Assembly (NCBI GenBank): GCA_017436845.1
Contig: JAFSCJ010000017.1
Span: 1-42,166 of the forward strand
Direction of reading: 5' to 3'
Origin: Muribaculaceae bacterium
GTDB lineage: Bacteria; Bacteroidota; Bacteroidia; Bacteroidales; Muribaculaceae
Length of the DNA: 42,166 nucleotides
Part shown: piece by piece, positions 1 to 6,285 of the stretch
Position numbering within the stretch: the stretch's first letter is position 1
How the letters are laid out: each line of letters starts with the position of its first letter
Made by a program: the position numbers and the translations under genes
The notes under the pieces: generated by a model
The model's database searches: none
What the model saw: only the letters and a program-made list of their open reading frames with translations
Told to the model about the DNA's origin: nothing

Positions 1-465
1 ATCAATCTCACTCTCAAGCACCGTTTGTCAATGGTTACAGTTACCTATACCCTTGCCGAAGAGTTTGAGCCAACGATTGAAATCACCCCAGAAGTGTACT
101 GCTATACTCAATATGTATTCTTTAATGTGCATACATTAGAAAGACAGGATGTCGCTTGGGAAGAAGGTTATGACATTTGGGTCAAAGCCTATAAGCACGA
201 GGATCTTGATGCAGACGGTAAGGTGGTGGCAAAGAAATTCACCGCCATCGTTTCGCCCGATGCCTACGCTGCAGGCGACGAGTTCATCCGCGTCACCATT
301 GGCGACCGAGTGCTGACAGCCAAGATGCAGGAAGATATTACCTTTGCCGAAGGCACCCACTACACCTTCAACCTCAAGGTGGGTAAGGATAAGGTGACAC
401 TGACACCTACCACTACAGATACCGATTTCCCTGGTGGATGGAATAATGAGGAAGACCTTAATTAA
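1..465 (+). CDS. Fimbrillin-family protein, C-terminal part (5' end outside window)
   Basis: The frame is open from base 1 (codons read INLTLKHRLSMVTVT), so the true start lies upstream; 154 residues remain. The TTG at 25 is not needed as a start. The residues around LKHRLSMVTVT resemble the 'HRLAKVTV' strand common in Bacteroidales fimbrillin-like (Mfa-like) proteins. The end, EGTHYTFNLKVGKDKVTLTP followed by a short FPGGWNNEED tail, is the usual final strand and tail of that family. Such proteins are secreted surface adhesin or pilus subunits, often lipidated at the N-terminus, which cannot be seen here. The stop abuts the next gene, and another fimbrillin-like lipoprotein lies at 858, suggesting one adhesin operon. 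Family membership is by pattern only; the ligand is unknown. Confidence 0.7.
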   Translation: MNLTLKHRLSMVTVTYTLAEEFEPTIEITPEVYCYTQYVFFNVHTLERQDVAWEEGYDIWVKAYKHEDLDADGKVVAKKFTAIVSPDAYAAGDEFIRVTIGDRVLTAKMQEDITFAEGTHYTFNLKVGKDKVTLTPTTTDTDFPGGWNNEEDLN

Positions 466-852
466 ATGAGAAAGGAGAAAGGAAAAATGAGAAATAGTGT
501 GGCACATATTAAGGCGAAGGCATTTGCGGTGCGTATCGTGAAGTTTACTCAATTCTTGCAGAACGAGAAGAATGAACGAGTATTGTCGAAACAGATACTG
601 CGTAGTGGAACGAGCATAGGTGCGAACTTGCACGAATGTATCAATGCTCAGAGCAAGGCAGACTTCATTAGTAAACTGCAAATTGCGCTCAAAGAGGCCA
701 ATGAAACAGATTATTGGTTGGATCTGTTTTTCGAGAGCGAGATAATTGACAGACAAATGTATGACTCTCTCCATTCTGATTTGAACGAGCTGATTTCCCT
801 ATTAGTATCAAGCATAAAAACAGCAAAAGAGAATTTGAACAACAAAAAATAG
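466..852 (+). CDS. Four-helix-bundle protein (23S rRNA IVS/S23-type family)
   Basis: A 128-residue, mostly helical, charged protein. Family-like features are the KAKAFAVRIVKF opening helix, the ILRSGTSIGANLHE turn around the middle, the ALKEANETDYWL segment and a last helix ending in a lysine-rich tail. These match the four-helix-bundle family first seen in 23S rRNA intervening sequences, now common as free genes in Bacteroidales. Its molecular role is not established. The ATG at 466 follows the previous stop directly; an in-frame ATG at 487 follows a purine-rich run and may be the real start (121 residues). It lies between two fimbrillin-type genes, five bases before the second, so it is probably co-transcribed with them although no functional link is known. 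Confidence 0.8.
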   Translation: MRKEKGKMRNSVAHIKAKAFAVRIVKFTQFLQNEKNERVLSKQILRSGTSIGANLHECINAQSKADFISKLQIALKEANETDYWLDLFFESEIIDRQMYDSLHSDLNELISLLVSSIKTAKENLNNKK

Positions 853-857
853 ATATT

Positions 858-2462
858 ATGAGAAAAGTATATAATAATAAGAGAAGTGCAGGCGGAACTT
901 TATTTCTCCTTTCTGCTTTCTCCTTTCTGCTTTTTGTCAGTTGTGAGCAAATCGAGGATTTTGCTTCACCAACTGACAATGCCTTGCAGTTCGTGGTAAG
1001 CGACTTTCCTGCCTTTGGCGAGGGCACACAGACTCGTGCTATCGGAACACAAGATGAGGGAAAGACCGCGTGGGAGGATAACGACAAGATTATTGTACAC
1101 CTATATTCCCAAGAGTACGGAAACCAAGCGGTGGAACTGACTTTTAGGAATGGCGATTGGAACTCTGATGGCGGCACATTGAGTTATCTCAAAGACGAGA
1201 ATCCGACGATTACTGCCGTCTATGCTCCCGACTGCGAAATCAAGTCGGACAAGACCATCGGACTTATCGACGGCAGGCAGTACGGAGAGGCAGAATACAT
1301 CCAAGCCGAAACCACCATCAGCGAAAACACGCTCGGTATCCATTTCGAAAGTGGACGCACTTACAGCCGCTTGCGTATCGCTGCAACGGCGAACGAAGAA
1401 GTAACCGTCACTACCACCGGATTTACTCCGGCAGGAGCGACCGAGGTAGCAACCGAGCAGTACATTCTTACCGCCGATGATAAGGGTAATGCTTATCTCT
1501 ATGGCACGTTTGCCGCAGACGGAACAGTAAAGGTTGTTGGAGATGTAACCGTTGAACACACATTTACGGAAGCGACTGTTGCGGAAAACAGTTATGCTCT
1601 TTTTGCTCGTAGAGGTGCTAACTTGGCAAAGCTGACATCAACCTATGTCATCAACGATAGTGAAACCCACTATTTCTATGGCTTGGGCAATTATGGTATT
1701 AAGGTTGAGAGCGGAAGTCCTACGATTATCCTTTCGGATGCTAATATCTCGCTTAATGCAGGAGATCAGTTTGACCGTGCAGTGAATGCCATTGACATTG
1801 TTGCTGCTAACTGCACGACGACCATTCGTGTGGAAGGCACAGAAAATAACATCATAGCCAAATACGGAGCCGGTATATTCGTAGCACAAGGTAGCAAGGT
1901 AGAAATCACTTCTTCTGATCAGTCCAATGTACTGCGAGTTACAGGCAAGGGCTCAAGTTCTGCTATTGGAGGATACGCATCTTCTTTCAGTTCAAATGGT
2001 GAAAACTGTGGAGATATTAGTATCAATAAAGTTACTCTTTATGCAACAAGCGATTTCAATGTGGGTTCTGGAGCTGTTTCTCCGGCTATCGGTGGTAGTG
2101 GAAACGCATCCTGTGGAACGATTGAAGTAAGTGATGCAACTATATATGCTTATGGGGTGTATCGAAGTGACACTGGTAATACTCCTGCTATCGGACTTGG
2201 CCAAACAAATGGCGGACAGACAAATAATACATTCCCCACGATAAAAATCATTGATTCCGAAATATATGCCTACAGAGGAGGGACTTGGGCAGATTACATA
2301 GGAAAGCCTCAAACAAGTGTAAGCACATCCCTTAATCTCGGTTCTGACGGTTCTGCAAAGAATAGTACCATTTACTGTTATACCGGTACGGCTGCCACTT
2401 CTGTGGATAAGACTGTGTTCTACGATGCCAACGGAACTGCAACGGAGCAAGCCGCAGAATAG
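858..2462 (+). CDS. Fimbrillin-like lipoprotein with C-terminal beta-helix-type repeats
   Basis: 534 residues. The N-terminus has a basic stretch, a hydrophobic core and a lipobox ending at Cys29 (FVSC), so this is a predicted outer-membrane lipoprotein. Residues about 45-250 look fimbrillin-like (TRAIGTQDEGKTAWEDNDKI, then GDWNSDGG). Residues about 280-510 change to short repeating strands with glycine-rich turns, such as CGDISINKVTLYA and CGTIEVSDATIYAYG followed by AIGG or AIGLG turns. These resemble the stacked strands of beta-helix or carbohydrate-binding surface proteins. It is the last gene of the adhesin group that begins upstream of the window. A role in adhesion or glycan binding is inference; the two-part architecture is visible. 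Confidence 0.7.
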   Translation: MRKVYNNKRSAGGTLFLLSAFSFLLFVSCEQIEDFASPTDNALQFVVSDFPAFGEGTQTRAIGTQDEGKTAWEDNDKIIVHLYSQEYGNQAVELTFRNGDWNSDGGTLSYLKDENPTITAVYAPDCEIKSDKTIGLIDGRQYGEAEYIQAETTISENTLGIHFESGRTYSRLRIAATANEEVTVTTTGFTPAGATEVATEQYILTADDKGNAYLYGTFAADGTVKVVGDVTVEHTFTEATVAENSYALFARRGANLAKLTSTYVINDSETHYFYGLGNYGIKVESGSPTIILSDANISLNAGDQFDRAVNAIDIVAANCTTTIRVEGTENNIIAKYGAGIFVAQGSKVEITSSDQSNVLRVTGKGSSSAIGGYASSFSSNGENCGDISINKVTLYATSDFNVGSGAVSPAIGGSGNASCGTIEVSDATIYAYGVYRSDTGNTPAIGLGQTNGGQTNNTFPTIKIIDSEIYAYRGGTWADYIGKPQTSVSTSLNLGSDGSAKNSTIYCYTGTAATSVDKTVFYDANGTATEQAAE

Positions 2463-2479
2463 TCAGCAACCCTCATAGG

Positions 2480-2508
2480 GCAGGTGGGGTTGAATGCTCC
2501 CCATCTGC
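2480..2508 (+). terminator. Possible stem-loop after the adhesin group (no U-tract)
   Basis: GCAGGTGGGG at 2480-2489 can pair with CCCCATCTGC at 2499-2508 (ten pairs, one G-T) around a nine-base loop. No T-run follows, so this is at best a weak or non-classical terminator. It sits 18 bases after the stop of the fimbrillin-like gene. Confidence 0.3.
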
Positions 2509-2584
2509 TCCCCATCGCCCTGAAAGGGCAAAGCGTTCCTTGACATGCTGAAGACATAGGCGAAAGAAGAAAAGATTGAGTTTC

Positions 2585-2616
2585 TTTGGTCAATTCATCT
2601 CATTGTTGTACTTTTG
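2585..2616 (+). promoter_or_regulatory. Bacteroidetes-type promoter of the Fic gene
   Basis: TTTG at 2585-2588, a 20-base spacer and TACTTTTG at 2609-2616 match the -33/-7 pattern. The predicted start of transcription is near 2622, giving a leader of about 47 bases before the ATG at 2669. This argues for 2669 over the longer frame from 2576, whose first codons would lie inside the promoter. Confidence 0.7.
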
Positions 2617-2628
2617 TTACCGAAAAAG

Positions 2629-2644
2629 GTGGTCAGTTGACCAC
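2629..2644. promoter_or_regulatory. Perfect palindrome in the Fic leader (operator candidate)
   Basis: GTGGTCA-GT-TGACCAC is a 7+7 perfect inverted repeat just after the predicted transcription start and 25 bases before the Fic ATG. Placement and symmetry fit a dimeric repressor site. The Fic protein carries a C-terminal winged-helix-like segment, so self-regulation is possible; that link is inference. Confidence 0.5.
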
Positions 2645-2668
2645 TTTATTAAGTATACATATAGAGCA

Positions 2669-3739
2669 ATGGAAGACAAAAAACTACAAGCAGCCCTGGA
2701 TACATGGCAACAATTGCAGCCGCTTTCGGAAGATGACCGCAATCGGCTGAGCCGGAAGTTTACGGTGGACTTCAACTACAACAGCAACCACATCGAGGGC
2801 AACACGCTCACCTATGGGCAGACTGAACTGCTACTACTCTTTGGGAAAGTGGTCGGGGAGGCTGACTTTCGTGATTGTGAGGAGATGAAAGCCAGCAATG
2901 TAGGTCTACAGATGATGCTGATGGAGTCGGGCGAGAAACAGCAACCCCTGTCGCAACACTTCATCCGCACGTTGCACCGCACGTTGCTGCGCGAGGACTA
3001 CATCGTCTATCGCACCCTGCCGGGAGGTGTGCAGACCAGCTACACCGTCCATGCCGGGCAGTACAAGACACGTCCCAACAGTGTTATCACCCGCTATGGC
3101 GACCGCTTCGACTACGCATCGCCCGAAGAGACACCAGCACTGATGACTGACCTTGTGGACTGGTACAACCAAGCCGAGCAGGAGGGCAAACTGTCGCCTG
3201 TGGAACTGGCCATACTCTTCCACTACCGCTATATCCGTATCCATCCCTTCGAGGACGGCAACGGACGTATAGCCCGACTGATGGTCAATTTCATCCTTGC
3301 TCGCCACGGTTACCCGATGATTGTGGTACGCAGCCGCTTGAAGCAACACTATCTGGAGGCATTGCACAAAGCTGATTTGATAGTAGGCGCTATGCCTGCC
3401 GATGGTGCTCATGCTTCGCTAAAGGATATACGGCCTTTCCATAAATATATGAACAAGCTGATAGCCGAAGAGGTGGCAAACGATGTGCTGTTTGTTACCG
3501 AACGCAATGAGAATGTATGGTGGTACGATGGTGAACGCATTGCTTTCCGCACGGCTACCTATAGTAAGATTCTGCGGACAATGCAGATAGAAGACCAGGC
3601 CACACAGGCATATCTGCAAGAGGAAACGGGCATCAACCGCTCCGCATTGCAGAAGATGATAGCCACATTGCAGGACAAGGGATATGTCACACGTGATGAC
3701 AACGGTCGTTGGCGAGTCTTCCTTACCCCCTCGGTGTAA
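2669..3739 (+). CDS. Fic family protein (probable AMP transferase) with C-terminal wHTH-like domain
   Basis: 356 residues from the ATG at 2669, chosen because the promoter lies upstream of it and the 31 earlier codons have no Fic similarity. Fic proteins usually transfer AMP from ATP to a hydroxyl side chain of a target protein. The core motif HPFEDGNGRIAR is at residues 192-203 with the catalytic histidine at 192. An inhibitory-helix motif of the [S/T]xxxE[G/N] type, SNHIEG, is at residues 39-44, so this is a self-inhibited class with the inhibitory helix N-terminal. The last ~90 residues (TGINRSALQKMIATLQDKGYVTRDD) look like a winged-helix DNA-binding segment. No antitoxin gene is adjacent. 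Its codons are GC-rich compared with genes downstream, which hints at a different origin. Confidence 0.9.
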   Translation: MEDKKLQAALDTWQQLQPLSEDDRNRLSRKFTVDFNYNSNHIEGNTLTYGQTELLLLFGKVVGEADFRDCEEMKASNVGLQMMLMESGEKQQPLSQHFIRTLHRTLLREDYIVYRTLPGGVQTSYTVHAGQYKTRPNSVITRYGDRFDYASPEETPALMTDLVDWYNQAEQEGKLSPVELAILFHYRYIRIHPFEDGNGRIARLMVNFILARHGYPMIVVRSRLKQHYLEALHKADLIVGAMPADGAHASLKDIRPFHKYMNKLIAEEVANDVLFVTERNENVWWYDGERIAFRTATYSKILRTMQIEDQATQAYLQEETGINRSALQKMIATLQDKGYVTRDDNGRWRVFLTPSV

Positions 3740-3765
3740 TCTCCCCCCAAAAAACATTTTTTCTT

Positions 3766-3805
3766 CGCCCCAACAGGCAGATGCTTGCTTGGGGCGTTTT
3801 GTTTT
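3766..3805 (+). terminator. Rho-independent terminator of the Fic gene
   Basis: CGCCCCAA (3766-3773) pairs with TTGGGGCG (3789-3796), followed by TTTTGTTTT. It begins 27 bases after the Fic stop. Confidence 0.8.
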
Positions 3806-4185
3806 CCGTCATCTTGTCTTCAGCTTGTAAAGATAAAAAGAATATTAACTAAAAATAAAGACGATATAACAAACAGAATAATTATCTATGTAGCAATATA
3901 GGAATTAATAAATAGTATAACCTATGGCTACCAGTGGCAGGCAGGTACCGATGGTTTTCGTATATTAGTAGAGGTAACAGAATAGGTGTTTAGGACGTAC
4001 TATGATAATTAGTAACTCACTAAAAACAATGAGGCTAATGGAAACAGAAATCATAGATAGAGTAGATATCACTATGAAAAAAGTTGCAACGACAGAATAA
4101 TTGCTACATATGACTCTCGCAAGAGTGAGTCCAGATGTCATGGGACAATGCCCTCGGGGATGCAATAATTGGGTGTGTGTTGCGT
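3806..4185. other. AT-rich intergenic region without a convincing gene
   Basis: About 380 bases of low-GC sequence between the Fic terminator and the beta-helix lipoprotein. A 32-codon frame (ATG at 4002, starting MIISNSLK) and a 66-codon minus-strand frame at 3965-4165 exist, but neither has a promoter or recognisable content. A small hairpin ACTCT-cgca-AGAGT lies at 4113-4126. No TAnnTTTG promoter is evident for the downstream gene. Confidence 0.5.
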
Positions 4186-4212
4186 TATAAATTAGTGTAA
4201 AGCTAATTTATA
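4186..4212 (+). promoter_or_regulatory. Inverted repeat overlapping the start codon at 4212
   Basis: TATAAATTAG (4186-4195) and CTAATTTATA (4203-4212) are perfect complements around a seven-base loop, and the last paired base is the A of the ATG. In RNA this would put the ribosome landing zone of the lipoprotein gene in a hairpin. The stem is AT-rich, so its stability is modest. Confidence 0.45.
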
Positions 4213-5633
4213 TGATATCAAGACTTAAACATATATTTCCTGTCATGGTCATGGTGATTGCTATGATCATGACTGCTTGTATTGAGGATGGGGTAACGAC
4301 AAGTCCGTCGGACCAGCCATCATTCTCTACCGACACGCTCAATATGGGGCTTGTGTTTACCGAAGCCGGTACGCCCACTCACTCATTTACCGTATATAAT
4401 CGCCATGACAAGGTGTTGAATATCTCATCAATATCATTGCGAGAGGGGGACAGAGGGATCTTTCGCTTGAATGTCGATGGTTTTATGGGTAAAACATTCT
4501 CAAATGTGGAGATACGCCCCAATGATTCAATATTTGTGTTTGTAGAGGCTACTTTACCTCCTAATGGTGATGTTGTCCCCATCACAATAGAGGATCATCT
4601 TGACTTTATGACAAATGGCGTGATGACTTCGGTTGTGTTGAGGGCCGATGGTCAAGATGTGGAACGTAAAAGAGGGATTATCGTTGCGAGCGATGAAAGA
4701 TGGACAGCAGGCAGACCTTATCAAATTTTTGACAGCCTTGTAGTTGCCGAGGGAGCGACACTCACAGTTGATGCCGGAGCTACGTTATATTTCCATGATA
4801 ATGCAAAGTTGCATATAAATGGTACGCTCAAATGTAACGGAATGGTTGAACGTCCAATAAATATGACAGGCGACCGCATCGATAATGTGGTGAGTGATAT
4901 CCCGTTTGACTTGATGTCTGGCCAATGGGCAGGAGTGTATTTCGGCTCAACAAGTCGCGATAATGAGATTTCCCACACATCGATAAGAAATACTGTAGCA
5001 GGGGTGGTAGTTGATTCAATAGTAGATACCTCGACTCCAGCGGTTAAGTTTGTGAATTGTATATTGAGAAATTCGGCATCGTCGGCATTGACTGTCATAC
5101 ATTCCAATGTGAAAGCAGTGGGGTGTGAGATTGCCGATGCAGCAAATGGAATTTTGCGTTTGAGAGGGGGTAATAGTGTGTTTAACCATTGCACGTTTGC
5201 CAATTATTATCTGTTTTCAGCACCCGGAGATGCAATAATATGCTATTCGCATCTAAACGCCGATAGCGATGATGCGTCGGGCTTGCCATATACGACTGCC
5301 GATTTTGCTAATTGTATCATATATGGTAATGGCGCCGATATGTCGCATGGCGATTTGACCGGAACCGGAGTGATGATAAGAAACTGTTCGTTGAAATCGG
5401 CAGGTGTTGACGATGATAATTTTATTGCCTGTCTATGGGAGTGTGATCCGTTGTATTATACTGTTCGCAATGAATATATATTTGATTATCGATTGAAAGA
5501 TGAGTCCCCTGCGATAGGAGTAGGAAATCTTGACTTAATGCTCCCTGAAGCGTCTATCGATATCTATGGATTGCCACGAGGCTATAATCCCGACCTCGGT
5601 GCATATGTCTATACTCCTTCCGAGGAACAATAA
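4212..5633 (+). CDS. Secreted lipoprotein with right-handed parallel beta-helix
   Basis: 473 residues. The signal segment ends in a lipobox with Cys23 (MTAC), so it is a predicted outer-membrane or surface lipoprotein. Residues about 35-150 form an Ig/ASH-like all-beta region (TLNMGLVFTEAGTPTHSFTV, followed by NVEIRPNDSIFVFVEATLPP). Residues about 165-430 show a beta-helix rhythm: LVVAEGATLTVDAGATLYFH, LHINGTLKCNG, then turns such as FVNCILRNSASS and FANCIIYGNGADMS. The last residues (IDIYGLPRGYNPDLGAYVY) are the usual end of this family. I know of no proven biochemical function; carbohydrate binding or lyase activity would be guesswork. It is a single gene with a converging neighbour and a shared terminator downstream. 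Confidence 0.75.
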   Translation: MISRLKHIFPVMVMVIAMIMTACIEDGVTTSPSDQPSFSTDTLNMGLVFTEAGTPTHSFTVYNRHDKVLNISSISLREGDRGIFRLNVDGFMGKTFSNVEIRPNDSIFVFVEATLPPNGDVVPITIEDHLDFMTNGVMTSVVLRADGQDVERKRGIIVASDERWTAGRPYQIFDSLVVAEGATLTVDAGATLYFHDNAKLHINGTLKCNGMVERPINMTGDRIDNVVSDIPFDLMSGQWAGVYFGSTSRDNEISHTSIRNTVAGVVVDSIVDTSTPAVKFVNCILRNSASSALTVIHSNVKAVGCEIADAANGILRLRGGNSVFNHCTFANYYLFSAPGDAIICYSHLNADSDDASGLPYTTADFANCIIYGNGADMSHGDLTGTGVMIRNCSLKSAGVDDDNFIACLWECDPLYYTVRNEYIFDYRLKDESPAIGVGNLDLMLPEASIDIYGLPRGYNPDLGAYVYTPSEEQ

Positions 5634-5666
5634 GGTCTCTAATGACTCAAAAGTAGTAAAATAATC

Positions 5667-5694
5667 AAGCGCTTGCTCATGAGAGCAGGCGCTT
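5667..5694. terminator. Bidirectional terminator between converging genes
   Basis: AAGCGCTTGCTC (5667-5678) pairs with GAGCAGGCGCTT (5683-5694), one wobble, around ATGA. It lies between the plus-strand beta-helix gene (stop 5633) and the minus-strand proline-rich gene (stop 5726) and could serve both. Confidence 0.7.
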
Positions 5695-5725
5695 ATTGTA
5701 TCATAGAGCCGAGGTGTTTGGCTAG

Positions 5726-6121
5726 TTAATGGCGACGACTATTTGATGGTCGTTTGCCGGGTTGATTGCCTGAAGGGCGGTGCCCGTTATTCCCCGGATT
5801 TATTGTCGGAGTATTGTTGGGCTTGTGATCAGGTTTTATATTGTTTCCCGGTTTGTTAGGCTTGTTGGGTTTGTTGTCAGGTTTGTGATCAGGCTTTATG
5901 TTGTTTCCCGGTTTGTGATCAGGCTTTGGCGGTGCAGGTTTATGTCCTCCCGGAGGTGCCGGGGGTAGTGGATTTACGATAGGGGGAGGTGGCATGCCCG
6001 GACCATAATAAAATGGGTCATAATATCCGGTGTCAATAATAACGGAGTCTAAAGGGGTACAAGAGCTAAACGCGATAATTGTTGCTATAAGTAATATTTT
6101 AGTGTTTCGAGTGAGTTTCAT
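5726..6121 (-). CDS. Small proline/asparagine/lysine-rich repeat lipoprotein
   Basis: 131 residues from the ATG at 6121. The frame extends nine codons further upstream, but the promoter at 6146-6177 supports 6121. The signal segment ends at a lipobox with Cys21 (AFSSC). The mature protein begins with a tyrosine- and proline-rich patch (YYDPFYYGPGMPPPP), then low-complexity repeats. PGNNIKPDHKP occurs twice exactly, with further KPDHKP and NKPNKP units, and the end is basic. No enzyme domain is visible. A flexible, positively charged periplasmic or surface spacer that contacts peptidoglycan or glycans is conceivable but unproven. It is a single gene with its own promoter. Confidence 0.75.
   Translation of the reverse strand: MKLTRNTKILLIATIIAFSSCTPLDSVIIDTGYYDPFYYGPGMPPPPIVNPLPPAPPGGHKPAPPKPDHKPGNNIKPDHKPDNKPNKPNKPGNNIKPDHKPNNTPTINPGNNGHRPSGNQPGKRPSNSRRH
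5821..5933. repeat. Tandem DNA repeat inside the proline-rich lipoprotein gene
   Basis: A 31-base unit beginning near 5821 recurs near 5881 with few changes, followed from about 5912 by a third partial copy (the run TTTGTGATCAGGCTTT). These encode the duplicated PGNNIKPDHKP segment; copy number could vary by slippage. Confidence 0.65.
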
Positions 6122-6145
6122 AAATTTGCAATTTATTTTTAACAA

Positions 6146-6177
6146 CAAATATAGTTAGCTGATATTATTAATGCAAA
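6146..6177 (-). promoter_or_regulatory. Promoter of the proline-rich lipoprotein gene
   Basis: Read on the minus strand: TTTG (6177-6174), a 20-base spacer and TATATTTG (6153-6146). This is a full match to the Bacteroidetes pattern, about 25 bases before the ATG. Confidence 0.75.
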
Positions 6178-6237
6178 TATCATGCGTGAAATTTTTTATT
6201 CAAAAAAAATATCGCTAAAAAATATGAATGATATTAA

Positions 6238-6258
6238 ACCTTTTAATCTTTAAAAGGT
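6238..6258 (+). promoter_or_regulatory. Hairpin in the leader of the barrel protein gene
   Basis: ACCTTTTAA-TCT-TTAAAAGGT is a perfect nine-pair inverted repeat ending 27 bases before the ATG at 6286. No TAnnTTTG box is seen for this gene, so whether this is a leader hairpin or a protein site cannot be decided. Confidence 0.4.
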
Positions 6259-6285
6259 CTATAACATCAATTAAACAAAAATATA

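Noticed and set aside
136..774. 212-codon minus-strand frame opposite the first two genes
   Set aside because: Shadow of two well-supported plus-strand genes; no family-like content.
2576..2668. Longer N-terminus for the Fic protein
   Set aside because: A full promoter and operator-like palindrome lie inside this stretch, and the extra residues do not look like Fic.
3965..4165. 66-codon minus-strand frame upstream of the beta-helix lipoprotein
   Set aside because: Low-complexity AT-rich sequence, no promoter, no recognisable protein features.
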